From Acidobacteriota bacterium (GTDB taxonomy: Bacteria; Acidobacteriota; Terriglobia; Versatilivoradales; Versatilivoraceae), in NCBI GenBank assembly GCA_022826755.1, contig JAJDUG010000077.1, positions 1 to 64,000 on the forward strand: a stretch of DNA of 64,000 bases. Direction: 5' to 3'. Below, in pieces: positions 44,445-53,048 of this stretch. Numbering within the stretch: position 1 is the first letter of the stretch; each line of letters opens with the position of its first letter. Below the pieces are notes generated by a model that ran no database searches, was not told the DNA's origin, and saw only the letters and a list, made by a program, of their open reading frames with translations. The translations under genes and the position numbers were made by a program.

Positions 44445-45533
44445 GTGACCATCTCTCGGCAATTCCGCCTCGTCCTGGTTCTGATGAGCTGGAGCTGGCT
44501 GCAGCTTGGCTCTTACGGCTCCGGCCAGTCCCGTCCGCCGTCAGAGTGGCTGGCCCATGACCCCGAACGGCCCCGTCCTCCGGTGGTGTCTCCGGCGCCG
44601 CAGTCGCTGCCGGTGGCTCCTCCCGAGGACGCCGTGGTGCTGTTCGACGGGACCGGGATGGAGGGATGGAGAAGCGAGGACGGCGGGCCGGCGCAATGGA
44701 AAGTTCAGGACGGCGCCATGATTTCGGTTCCCGATAGCGGATACTTGTATACCTCCCGGGCCTTCGGCGACGTACAGCTTCACCTGGAATGGGCGGCTCC
44801 CCTTCCGGTGGAGGGCAGCAGTCAGGGACGCGGCAACAGCGGCGTCTACCTGATGTCCAAGTACGAAGTCCAGGTTCTCGACTCCTACCGGAACGACACC
44901 TATCCCGACGGGCAGGCCGGCGCCGTCTACGGCCAGTACCCTCCTCTGGTGAACGCCAGTCGTCCCCCTGGAGAATGGCAGGCCTACGACATCATCTTTC
45001 GCCGCCCCCGCTTTCACCGGGACGGTCGGCTGGCCTCTCCGGCCCGGATGACGGTGATTCACAATGGCATCCTGGTGCAGGACAACGTGGAGCTGTGGGG
45101 ACCCACGGGCTGGCTGCAGCATGCGCCCTACGCCTACCACCCCGACAGGCTGCCGCTTGCCCTGCAGGACCACGGCAACCCGGTTCGGTTCCGCAATATC
45201 TGGCTGAGGGAACTGCCCGAGCATGCCGAGCCCGGGCCGGTCCGAAAGCCCGCCCCGCCCGCCATCTCTCTGGCCCCGGCAGTGTTGCAGCGCTACGCCG
45301 GCCGCTACCGGACCCCGGATGGCAACGAGTACGTGGTCTCCCTGCACGGGGACCACCTGAGGGTGTTCTTTTACCGGCAGCCGGAGATCGAGCTGGTGCC
45401 CCGCTCGGAACGGGAGTTCGCCCTGCGCTGGACGGCGGCCCGCCTGCTGTTCGACCTGGATGGGGAAGGCCGTCCCACCGGGTTCATCTTCGAGATCGGG
45501 GGCGACCGGCGTCCAGTCAAGCGGGTTGACTGA
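44445..45533 (+). CDS. DUF1080 (3-keto-disaccharide hydrolase) domain protein, exported
   Basis: A 362-residue exported protein. GGGAGGAG precedes the GTG start; TATGAT at 44385-44390 may be its -10. After a signal peptide, the jelly-roll domain shows AVVLFDGTGMEGWRSEDGG, FGDVQLHLEW and GRGNSGVYLMSKYEVQVLDSY, all typical of DUF1080, which includes 3-keto-glucoside hydrolases and carbohydrate-binding proteins. A separate C-terminal domain (about 280-360, LQRYAGRYRTPDGNEYVV) resembles the small beta-rich DUF3471-like tail found after some hydrolases. It is divergent from the Gfo/Idh operon, and 3-keto sugars would link the two, as Gfo/Idh enzymes can make them. Confidence 0.87.
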   Translation: MTISRQFRLVLVLMSWSWLQLGSYGSGQSRPPSEWLAHDPERPRPPVVSPAPQSLPVAPPEDAVVLFDGTGMEGWRSEDGGPAQWKVQDGAMISVPDSGYLYTSRAFGDVQLHLEWAAPLPVEGSSQGRGNSGVYLMSKYEVQVLDSYRNDTYPDGQAGAVYGQYPPLVNASRPPGEWQAYDIIFRRPRFHRDGRLASPARMTVIHNGILVQDNVELWGPTGWLQHAPYAYHPDRLPLALQDHGNPVRFRNIWLRELPEHAEPGPVRKPAPPAISLAPAVLQRYAGRYRTPDGNEYVVSLHGDHLRVFFYRQPEIELVPRSEREFALRWTAARLLFDLDGEGRPTGFIFEIGGDRRPVKRVD

Positions 45534-45635
45534 TCTCCTTGTGCCCGCTCCCGCGCAAACCCGGGGGACGGCGGCCCCGCCTTCCTGCGCGGTTCCCTAT
45601 CAACAAGGAGACCACCCCATCAAAGGAGGCTGGTG

Positions 45636-46985
45636 ATGGACTGGGCACGTCGGCGCTTCATTCAGGGACTGGCTCCGGCCTCGGTTGCCGCGGCCCTGCC
45701 GGGCAGGTTTCGGGCCTCGGCTTTCGCCGTTGAGGAACAGAAAGGGCGCATACCCTCGTCGGGAGGACCGGAGAGGGAGCCCTTGCCGGAGAAAGGCTTC
45801 ACCATGACCCGGCAGGAGCTGGAGCGGAAGGCGCTGCGCATCCAGGCCCTCCTGGAGGAGAAGACCCTTCAGGTCCACGGGCTGGTCCCCATGTTGGTGC
45901 GGGCCTCCGACTACCGGCTGCCGACCGCTGAGGACTACGCCGGGGCCTACCGGCACCGCCACCTGCGAGGAAAGAGCGAGGCGGAGCTGGGCCTGCCGCC
46001 CATGCATGTCTGGCGGGCCTGGGAAGACACGGCCGCCGACACCGGTTTTTACCTGGCCGCGCTCTCCTGGCAGTACCGCTGCACCGGCGACTCCCTGACG
46101 CTCAGCCGCTGCCGCCGGACCCTGAGAGCTCTCAAGACCATCTACGATCTGGGCGCCCGGGCCAGGGAGCCCGGTTTTCTCTGCAAGCCCTACGGGGGCA
46201 AGGCCAGCAACCAGACCTCGCCGGACCAGCTCCAGTGCGTGTCCTCCGGACTGGACGCCTACCGCCGGATCGCCGGCTCCCACGACGAGGCGCTGATCGG
46301 AGAGATGTTCCAGGGGTTCGCCGACTTCCAGATCCGCCACGACTACTACCACCCCGGGACCTACTTCGCCGTGCCCCTGAGGCCGCGCTACCGCCTGTGG
46401 GGTGCCGACTGGCAGCCGGGGACCAAGCCCTGGAGCATCGGCATCATCTACGTCACCCTGATGATGCACGCCTGGCGCGGCGGCGGAGATCCGGAGTACC
46501 TGCGTCAGGTCGAGCGCTGGTACGCCGGTTGCGGCCTGGGCAACCTGCCCTCCGGGGGGAGCGGAAGGAGCTACCGCGAGCTCTACCTGCCCAGCCTGCT
46601 GATGGAGATCGATCCCTGGCGCCACCGCATCTGGCGGCCCATGATGCTGGGCACCTTCGGCAACGTCAGAGGCAGCATTCAGCCCGACGGCACCATTCTC
46701 CAGAGCGGGCGCTGGGGACCCGGCCCCTACCGGTCGGGACGCTCGGCCATCTACGCCCGCGGCATGGTGAGCGCCCAGCGCTGGTTTCCCGACGAGCCCC
46801 TGGCGGAGACCGCCCGCCGCATCCTGGAAGCCCTGGACCTGCCCACCTTCCGCTTCATCCTGCCGCCGGCCGAAGGGAAGACCCTGGCTCCGGAGTGGAA
46901 AGTGGAGACCGAGCTGATCGACCACGACTCCCTGACAGCCTGGTTGTGGACCTACTGGGAGGGACGCTTCCACGGGTACTGGTGA
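45636..46985 (+). CDS. Tat-exported protein of unknown function, likely alpha/alpha-barrel
   Basis: A 449-residue protein from the ATG at 45636 (AAAGGAGG in front; a GTG one codon earlier is possible). Twin-arginine signal RRRFIQGLA at the start. The body is rich in helix pairs with aromatic and acidic residues (MHVWRAWEDTAADTGFYLAALSW, YRRIAGSHDEALI, DPWRHRIWRPMMLG), a texture like (alpha/alpha)6-barrel glycan-processing enzymes such as GH88/GH105 or lyases, but I see no diagnostic catalytic motif. It follows DUF1080 by about 100 bases on the same strand. Confidence 0.7.
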   Translation: MDWARRRFIQGLAPASVAAALPGRFRASAFAVEEQKGRIPSSGGPEREPLPEKGFTMTRQELERKALRIQALLEEKTLQVHGLVPMLVRASDYRLPTAEDYAGAYRHRHLRGKSEAELGLPPMHVWRAWEDTAADTGFYLAALSWQYRCTGDSLTLSRCRRTLRALKTIYDLGARAREPGFLCKPYGGKASNQTSPDQLQCVSSGLDAYRRIAGSHDEALIGEMFQGFADFQIRHDYYHPGTYFAVPLRPRYRLWGADWQPGTKPWSIGIIYVTLMMHAWRGGGDPEYLRQVERWYAGCGLGNLPSGGSGRSYRELYLPSLLMEIDPWRHRIWRPMMLGTFGNVRGSIQPDGTILQSGRWGPGPYRSGRSAIYARGMVSAQRWFPDEPLAETARRILEALDLPTFRFILPPAEGKTLAPEWKVETELIDHDSLTAWLWTYWEGRFHGYW

Positions 46986-47007
46986 GTCGCGGTGGAGGGA
47001 TGAAGGA

Positions 47008-49887
47008 TCAACCCTCGCTGCCAGGGGTCTGCAGCCGATAGATGATTCGTGCCAGGTGCAACTCGTCGTAACCGACGCTCTTGTCGAGGGCATCGAAAAC
47101 CGGACGCAGGAAATCCGCGCCCAATTCATCGAAGGCTGCCAGGACCTGGTCTTGCGTCTCGGATGACAACCGGGACTCGGAGCGGAACCGTTCTACGGGT
47201 AGCACATTTCCCGACTGCACGTACCTTTCCAAGTAAGAGATGACCGTCTTGCGTTTCACTCCGTAGGCTTGCATCAATTGGTTCAGCGACTCACCGGTCC
47301 GGAAGCGTTCTCCGACTTCCCGGCTGCGAGATATCAAGGATTTTGAAGCGGAAGTGGAGCGAGGGGACGGTTTTGATTTCTCTGCCAGTCCTTGTTCCCG
47401 GCAATAGGCGGCGATGAGGGGTAGGAAGATGCCGGCGTAGCTTGCAACTTTCGCCCGACCGATGCCGTGCAGCCTTTCCAACGTCGTTTCAGAGTGAGGG
47501 AAATAGGTTGCCATCTCTTGCAGAGACCGGTCGGAGAAGATCACGTAGGGTGGAACGTTGGCAGCATCCGCCAGCTCCTTGCGCCTGGTGCGGAGCTGTT
47601 CGAAGAGTTGACGGTCGTAGGCGGCGGTTTCGTCGGACGGAACACCGCGGCCGGAGGACTTCCTGCCTGTTTCCACCGGTGTGCCCGACACCTTTTCCCC
47701 CCTGAGAACAGCCCGCCCTGTCTCCGTCAGTTTGACGCTGCCATGTTCCATGTCTCGCGCAATCAGCTTCTGCTGCGTCAGTTGCTGCGCCAGGAGTTTC
47801 CATTGTTCGGCCGAATACTCCTTGCCTATGCCATAAGTTGAGAGGCGGTCATGTCGTTGCCGTATCACCTTCTTGGCTCGCGAACCTCGCAACACACCGA
47901 TAATATGACTGATTCCGAAAACTTGGCCCGTTTGCACCATGCAGAAGAGAAATTGCTGTGCTGGGGTGGTCAGGTCGACTTGCTCCTCATTTTTATTGAG
48001 GCAGTTGTCGCACATCCGGCAGTTATCCGCTCTGTAATCCTCTCCGAAGTAGGCCAACAATTCACCCCGACGGCACACTGCCGAGTTCGCCCAATCCACC
48101 ATGGCTTTCAGGCGCTCTCGCCGTCCCTTGCGTTCAGACGCTGCGCCCCGCCGGATGAAGTATTGGATGGTGTCTACGTCGCCGTAGCTGAACAGCAGCA
48201 GACAATCCGCCCGAAGCCCGTCCCGACCGGCCCGCCCGATTTCCTGGTAATAGCCTTCAACGTTCTGGGGCAAATCCACGTGGAGCACAAAGCGCACGTC
48301 CGGCTTGTCGATACCCATGCCAAAGGCAATTGTCGCCACCATGCACCGTACATCGTCGCGGATGAAGGCCTGCTGGTTGCTCTTGCGAGTTTCATCGTCC
48401 AGGCCGGCATGGTAGGGCAACGCGGAGAACCCATGCTCCACCAGTGCCTCGTGCAGTGAGTCCACTTGTCGACGGGTGGCGCAGTAGACAATTCCCGACC
48501 GGTTGGGATGGGCTGCGAGGAAATCGAGCGTTTGTCGCAGCAGGTTCGTCTTCGGCTCGACGGCAATGAAAAGGTTTGAGCGGTCAAAGCTGGCAATGAA
48601 CTCGTTCTCATCACGGAAACCTAATGTTTGTCTGATATCGGTTTGGACACGGGGAGTCGCCGTCGCCGTCAGGGCAACACAGACGGCGTGAGGGAATCGT
48701 TCTCGTACAGAGGCCAGTTGGCGGTATTCCGGGCGAAAATCGTGCCCCCATTGCGAAATACAGTGGGCTTCATCAATGGCCAGGCAGTCCAGCCGACAGT
48801 CGTCCAGCAGGAGCAATGTTTCAGGACGCAGAAGCGTTTCGGGCGCAAGGTAGAGCAGCTTCACCTCGCCCGTTTTGAGCCAATTGGTGGTCGAAACATA
48901 TTCGCTGTGGCTGAGGGTACTGTTGAGAAAAACGGCGCGTACACCCAACTGCTGCAACTGCGTCACCTGGTCTTGCATGAGTGAAATGAGTGGCGACACG
49001 ACGACTGTAAGCCCCTCGAAGAACAGCGCCGGCATTTGGTAGCACAGGGACTTGCCCCCGCCGGTAGGCATGATGATCAGGGTGTCGCGCCGGTACAGAA
49101 CGTTTTGGACGATCTCTAGCTGTAACGGTCGAAATTCGTCGTAGCCGAATACGGTTTTGAGGACGTGTTGGGGAGACTGATTGGTGGATGGTGAATCTGG
49201 GGGGATTTCGTGGCCGTTGTCCGGGTCATTCCGCCTCTCCGCCTCGGTTTGTTTCGGTGGCCGGCCTGATTCCTCCGGAAACCAGCCGGAAAGCTGCACG
49301 AAGCAGCGCTCCTCCATGTCTGGTTTATCGTCCGGTCGCCACCAGTGCGCCAATGAGACGCGCAACAACATCCCAGCCGGGATGGTTTTGAGCGGTTCCT
49401 GGAATCCAACGAAAGTGAGGGTGCGGCCCCCATCCCGGGTCGGAAAGCGATAGCGAATGCGCTTGCCGGTCGTGTCGCAAGTCAGCGGCCTATCGGGGCG
49501 CCAGAACGAGGTGCTGTATGGCGGGACGCCACTCTCTTCGGCGATGTACAGCGCGCCGTTTGATGTAGACTGGACCAGACCTTCGAAGAGCACCTCCGGT
49601 CCGCCTGCCTTGGGGGGCATGAACCGTTCGACGATGGTCACGGGAGCGTCGTGGGTGCGGAGCTTCCGTTTTTTGTCGACGACGATATTTTCCAAATGTG
49701 GTGGAATCAGATCAACTGCAGGCCGGGCCTCAACTTCCCATACGTCGCATAATTCATACTCTCTGCCGGCTCCGTCCCGGGCATCCGCATGAGCGGAAAT
49801 CAGTCGAGCACTCTTGCCATCCTGGGTGATGCCACCGATACATGCCCCTTTGCCCATGCGCGTCTTGGCAACGATCAACACTCTCAT
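47008..49887 (-). CDS. RecQ-family DNA helicase with unusual N-terminal domain
   Basis: A 959-residue fusion. Residues 1-205 form an extra domain absent from ordinary RecQ; its opening [20 protein letters not shown] recalls the dual-OB (DuOB) domain I associate with DUF488 neighbours, but this is from memory. After a disordered linker come helicase lobes 1 and 2 (245-575): Walker A TGGGKS 275-280, DEAH 372-375, [10 protein letters not shown] 548-557. The RQC zinc cysteines C605, C623, C626 and C629 are intact. A winged helix, an HRDC domain (about 765-855) and a C-terminal HTH_40-like domain follow. It should unwind DNA 3' to 5'. Its ATG overlaps the DUF488 stop by four bases. Base use is less GC-rich than the flanks. 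Confidence 0.93.
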   Translation of the reverse strand: MRVLIVAKTRMGKGACIGGITQDGKSARLISAHADARDGAGREYELCDVWEVEARPAVDLIPPHLENIVVDKKRKLRTHDAPVTIVERFMPPKAGGPEVLFEGLVQSTSNGALYIAEESGVPPYSTSFWRPDRPLTCDTTGKRIRYRFPTRDGGRTLTFVGFQEPLKTIPAGMLLRVSLAHWWRPDDKPDMEERCFVQLSGWFPEESGRPPKQTEAERRNDPDNGHEIPPDSPSTNQSPQHVLKTVFGYDEFRPLQLEIVQNVLYRRDTLIIMPTGGGKSLCYQMPALFFEGLTVVVSPLISLMQDQVTQLQQLGVRAVFLNSTLSHSEYVSTTNWLKTGEVKLLYLAPETLLRPETLLLLDDCRLDCLAIDEAHCISQWGHDFRPEYRQLASVRERFPHAVCVALTATATPRVQTDIRQTLGFRDENEFIASFDRSNLFIAVEPKTNLLRQTLDFLAAHPNRSGIVYCATRRQVDSLHEALVEHGFSALPYHAGLDDETRKSNQQAFIRDDVRCMVATIAFGMGIDKPDVRFVLHVDLPQNVEGYYQEIGRAGRDGLRADCLLLFSYGDVDTIQYFIRRGAASERKGRRERLKAMVDWANSAVCRRGELLAYFGEDYRADNCRMCDNCLNKNEEQVDLTTPAQQFLFCMVQTGQVFGISHIIGVLRGSRAKKVIRQRHDRLSTYGIGKEYSAEQWKLLAQQLTQQKLIARDMEHGSVKLTETGRAVLRGEKVSGTPVETGRKSSGRGVPSDETAAYDRQLFEQLRTRRKELADAANVPPYVIFSDRSLQEMATYFPHSETTLERLHGIGRAKVASYAGIFLPLIAAYCREQGLAEKSKPSPRSTSASKSLISRSREVGERFRTGESLNQLMQAYGVKRKTVISYLERYVQSGNVLPVERFRSESRLSSETQDQVLAAFDELGADFLRPVFDALDKSVGYDELHLARIIYRLQTPGSEG

Positions 49888-50381
49888 GGAAGGATATGCT
49901 CGACTTCCAGATCGAGTTCTTTCGCCAGCTTGTCAGCCACCAGCGCTCGGTGACAAGCTCTCGGCTCCCGTTCGACGCAGAAGAGCGCAACGACTTGGGC
50001 ATTCGGTTCAAGGTCATCCAACAAACTCTGGGACTGAAAGTGGGACAGGCATTCGTTTTCGTAGGCCTCAACAAAAGCTGCTCCCAACTGGGTGCGTCGG
50101 CGCTTGGCGGTTTTTGTGACTCTATCGGCCTCTACTTGACGACTTCGGACCGATTTCGTGGGCGCCAGGTCTTTACGGTACAGGTAAGCAATGCCCAATT
50201 GAGCCAATCGTCCCTGCAAGCGTTGACTGTTGGCAAAAGCGTAGGTTGCCCCGCGCACGCCACGCCGCTGTCGGATGTCACAGAAGGTGTCCACCCTTGC
50301 TTCCTGCAACCTCAGAAAGAAACCGGCTTCGTCAAATCCATAGACACCGATAGTTACAATTTTCGGCTTTATCGCTCTCAT
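49884..50381 (-). CDS. DUF488 family protein (second copy)
   Basis: A 165-residue DUF488 protein. [13 protein letters not shown] opens the fold, [11 protein letters not shown] replaces the usual DVR-P-S block, and the C-terminal [19 protein letters not shown] has the family C-x-E-x-x-P-x-x-CHR motif. Activity of DUF488 is not established; the fold resembles nucleotide- or nucleic-acid-handling proteins. It begins three bases after the stop of the first DUF488 gene and overlaps the RecQ gene by four bases (ATGA), so a single transcript is nearly certain. It is divergent in sequence from the first copy. Confidence 0.88.
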   Translation of the reverse strand: MRAIKPKIVTIGVYGFDEAGFFLRLQEARVDTFCDIRQRRGVRGATYAFANSQRLQGRLAQLGIAYLYRKDLAPTKSVRSRQVEADRVTKTAKRRRTQLGAAFVEAYENECLSHFQSQSLLDDLEPNAQVVALFCVEREPRACHRALVADKLAKELDLEVEHILP

Positions 50382-50384
50382 CTC

Positions 50385-50933
50385 TTATCGATACTGCTTG
50401 CGCGAGTGAAATGTACGGTCAAACAGGGACTGTTGGCCTGCAGTGAGCCGATCAAGGACTTCAGTCTGTGACCGCTGATCGTCGTTTTCGTCGATATGAA
50501 TCACAGGCACTTTCTGCTCTTCCAGAGTGACTCCGATAAGCTTGCTCCGGTGGCAGTTCTCCGGTTTCCCCTCGCTGCACATCAGCGCCACTCGTCGTTG
50601 TTGAGCAAAGGCCGTCAGGATGCGTTGGATTCCCCGACGATAGCCAGCGGTGCTTTCGACTTTCTCGTACGCCACCCTGCCATTCACGTAACAATCTTTG
50701 TCTTCGGGGCGCCCCCCTAGCGTATCGCCCATGAACACGTAGCTAATCCGGTGTCGTTGCAACTCGCCAGCGAGTGCGTCCTTGGAAAATTCCGGCTTAT
50801 AGCGGGAATAGGGTGCCGATCGCACGTCAACCAGGTAGGCGATCTCGTATTCCTGCAGAATCGCAATCAGTTGTTCGATGGAACGATTACCGTAGCCAAT
50901 GGTGTAAACGGGAATGGGTGGGTGATGAGTCAT
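50385..50933 (-). CDS. DUF488 family protein (first copy)
   Basis: A 182-residue DUF488 protein of the classic type: VYTIGYGNRSIEQLIAIL, VDVRSAPYSRYKPEF and the Cys/His block MCSEGKPENCHRSKLI, all diagnostic. The role of the family is unknown. It follows the vapB/vapC-scar region on the same strand with 27 bases between the scar stop and its ATG; no clear ribosome site is visible. Base use is clearly less GC-rich than in the flanking DUF1501 region, which suggests arrival with the island. Confidence 0.9.
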   Translation of the reverse strand: MTHHPPIPVYTIGYGNRSIEQLIAILQEYEIAYLVDVRSAPYSRYKPEFSKDALAGELQRHRISYVFMGDTLGGRPEDKDCYVNGRVAYEKVESTAGYRRGIQRILTAFAQQRRVALMCSEGKPENCHRSKLIGVTLEEQKVPVIHIDENDDQRSQTEVLDRLTAGQQSLFDRTFHSRKQYR

Positions 50934-50960
50934 TCTTGCGGAAATGTTCCAGTGCGCCGG

Positions 50961-51019
50961 TCACGCCGGCTCAATGTCGGTTGGGGCGAAATCCTTGCCC
51001 TTGAACAATCGAGGATCAC
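50961..51019 (-). pseudogene. vapC deletion scar
   Basis: Immediately overlapping the vapB stop is GTG-ATC-CTC-GAT (MILD), the standard opening of a VapC PIN-domain toxin, with the GTGA overlap usual in vapBC. In another frame the next bases read RLFKGKDFAPTDIEPA and stop, which is a typical VapC C-terminus. The roughly 110 codons between, with the catalytic acidic residues, are gone, leaving no toxin. Confidence 0.75.
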
Positions 51020-51273
51020 TTGGGCAGGCCCCGCTCATCGTAAAGCAGGTCGCCATGTTCCAGGGACGAGGCCCCCTCTCCCACCAGCTTGGCGCAACGT
51101 TGTCCGATGGCATGCAGCTCTTGAGCGCGGACATCCACATCACGCCGGTGCTTCTCTCGAGCCAGCCGTTCCCGCAGCGCAACGGTTATGGCGTCGGTCT
51201 TGGTCTCGCCGGTAAGCTCGGCGAGTTCCCCGGCGAGTCGGCAGGCCTCTTCATTCTTGATGTTGAGACTCAT
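51016..51273 (-). CDS. vapB: VapB-type antitoxin (PSK/Rv0623 family), orphan
   Basis: An 85-residue antitoxin from the ATG at 51273, which follows CTGGAGG; an upstream in-frame start inside the operator region is not used here. The N-terminal DNA-binding part (MSLNIKNEEACRLAGELAELTGETKTDAI) is the PSK-family ribbon-helix-helix-like domain, the middle is a charged helix, and the C-terminal HGDLLYDERGLPK is the conserved VapC-binding tail. In vapBC loci it neutralises the VapC RNase and represses its own operon. Here the toxin is deleted and DUF488 genes follow, so only the repressor function can remain. Confidence 0.88.
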   Translation of the reverse strand: MSLNIKNEEACRLAGELAELTGETKTDAITVALRERLAREKHRRDVDVRAQELHAIGQRCAKLVGEGASSLEHGDLLYDERGLPK

Positions 51274-51284
51274 CACTGCCTCCA

Positions 51285-51313
51285 GGGTAGAATTCTCATT
51301 TACAATTCTACCC
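51285..51313. promoter_or_regulatory. VapB operator, perfect inverted repeat
   Basis: GGGTAGAATT, nine bases, AATTCTACCC: ten-base perfect arms, ending 12 bases before the vapB ATG. The AT-rich centre on the minus strand (GTAAAT, GAATTC) may hold the -10 region. This is the position of autoregulatory operators in vapBC operons. It should govern vapB and, because no terminator or promoter is evident after it, the DUF488 and RecQ genes. Confidence 0.7.
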
Positions 51314-51526
51314 TTGGCATTCAACCGAATGCGACCCATTTGCAGCGTCAGGGAGAAGGGGTGGCCGTAGGTCCCGGATTGAATGAGCAGCCGGTGTGTT
51401 CTCCGAATGCCGCGCCGACACCCTCTCGCTAGCGGGGAACGTCGCAGCCAAGCTGTCGAAGCATTGCAGGGGACAGGGAGGGAGTGTTGTTCCTGCGGTC
51501 CGGCTCCTGATGGTCGTCAGCCTGCC

Positions 51527-53032
51527 TCAGACCAGAATTTCCTTCATCACCCGGCCGCCCAGGTCGGTGAGGCGCTTGAAGCGTCCGGCGTGGTAGTAGG
51601 TGAGTTGCATGTCATCCAGCCCCATGCAGTGCAGGATGGTGGCATGCAGGTCGTGCAGGTGGTAGACGTTTTCGGCGGCATTGATGCCCAGTTCGTCGGT
51701 GGCCCCGACCACCGTGCCGCCCTTGATGCCGGCCCCGGCGAACCACATGATCATGGCGTCCTTGTTGTGGTCGCGGCCCGGGTTGGACCGGAAGAAATCC
51801 ATGGAGTTGTCGGCGGTGCGGCCGAATTCCCCGCCCCAGACCACCAAAGTTTCGTCCAGCAGGCCCCGCTGCTTGAGGTCCTTGAGGAGACCGGCCACCG
51901 GCTGGTCGGTTTCCAGGCCCCGTTTGCGGTGCTCCAGGGCGATATTTTCGTGGGAGTCCCAGCCTTCGCAGTAGATCTGGACGAAGCGCACCCCCCTTTC
52001 CACCAGGCGGCGGGCCATCAGGCACTTGCGGGCCATGTGCTCCGACATGGCGTGGTTGAGCCCGTAGAGCTCCTTGATGTCCTCCGGCTCCTTGTCGATG
52101 TCCAGGGCCTCGGGGACGGCGAACTGCATGCGGAAGGCCAACTCGTAGTTCCGCATGCGTCCCAGCAGGTCGCTGTTGGAGGGATGGGACTGTAACAGCT
52201 TCCGGTTGAGCCGGTTGAGCAAGCCGATGCTGGCCTCCTGCCGCTGCGGGGTCACTCCTTCCGGGGGTTCCAGGTCCACGATCGGTACCCCCTCGGAGCT
52301 CAACAGGGTTCCCTGGCACACGGCCGGAAGGTAGCCGTTGGAGTAGTTGACGGCTCCTCCCTCGATCCCCCGCCGCTTGTCCGGCAAGACCACGAAGGCC
52401 GGCAGGTTCTGGTTCTCGGTGCCCAGGCCGTAGACCGCCCAGGACCCCAGGGAAGGACTGCCCGGAATGGGAAGGCCGGTGTTCATCAGGAAGCTGCCCA
52501 CCGGGTGGCTGCTGGAGTCGGTGTGGAGAGACCTGACCACGGCCATGTCGTCGACGCAGGTGGACAGATGGGGAAAGATCTCGGAAACTTCGATGCCGGA
52601 CTTGCCGTGCCTGGCGAACTTGAAGGGACTCCCGACGTAGATGCGCTTTTCCAGGCTGCCGTAAATGCGGGTCACCGGGGTGCCGTGGTAGCGGTCCAGG
52701 GCCGGCTTGGGGTCGAAGGTGTCCATCTGGCTGGGAGCGCCGAACATGAAGAGAAAGATGCAGGACTTGGCCTTGCCCGGCAGGTGGGGTGGCTTGGGGG
52801 CCAGCGGATTGCCGGCGGTCCCGGAAGCGGCCAGCAGGCCGTCCTTGTAGAGCATGGAGGAGAGCGCCACCGATCCCAACCCCTTGCCGAGGCGATAGAC
52901 GAATTCCCGCCGCCCCAGACCCGGGTCGTTTGCGGCCGGCACCGGCTCCACGTCGCTGCAGAGCTGCACCCCGTTCTTTCGCAGGAGCAGTTGGCCCTTG
53001 CCGGCTCTTGAGGCCTGCCTTTCGTGTTTCAT
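51527..53032 (-). CDS. DUF1501 family protein, Tat-exported
   Basis: A 501-residue DUF1501 protein. A twin-arginine signal GRREFVYRLG lies near residue 40, preceded by a longer N-terminal region than usual. Family blocks include CIFLFMFGAPSQMDTFDPKP, LHTDSSSHPVGSFLMNTG, LVVWGGEFGRTADN and NPGRDHNKDAMIMWFAGAG. It follows the DUF1549/DUF1553 gene by 16 bases, the conserved pairing in Planctomycetes and Acidobacteria; the pair is thought to act together at the cell surface, but the reaction is unproven. Confidence 0.92.
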   Translation of the reverse strand: MKHERQASRAGKGQLLLRKNGVQLCSDVEPVPAANDPGLGRREFVYRLGKGLGSVALSSMLYKDGLLAASGTAGNPLAPKPPHLPGKAKSCIFLFMFGAPSQMDTFDPKPALDRYHGTPVTRIYGSLEKRIYVGSPFKFARHGKSGIEVSEIFPHLSTCVDDMAVVRSLHTDSSSHPVGSFLMNTGLPIPGSPSLGSWAVYGLGTENQNLPAFVVLPDKRRGIEGGAVNYSNGYLPAVCQGTLLSSEGVPIVDLEPPEGVTPQRQEASIGLLNRLNRKLLQSHPSNSDLLGRMRNYELAFRMQFAVPEALDIDKEPEDIKELYGLNHAMSEHMARKCLMARRLVERGVRFVQIYCEGWDSHENIALEHRKRGLETDQPVAGLLKDLKQRGLLDETLVVWGGEFGRTADNSMDFFRSNPGRDHNKDAMIMWFAGAGIKGGTVVGATDELGINAAENVYHLHDLHATILHCMGLDDMQLTYYHAGRFKRLTDLGGRVMKEILV

Positions 53033-53048
53033 GGTTTCCGAACGCCTC

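Noticed and set aside
51274-51339. Upstream in-frame start of vapB
   Set aside because: It would place the operator inside the coding sequence; the ATG at 51273 has a ribosome site and begins the family domain.
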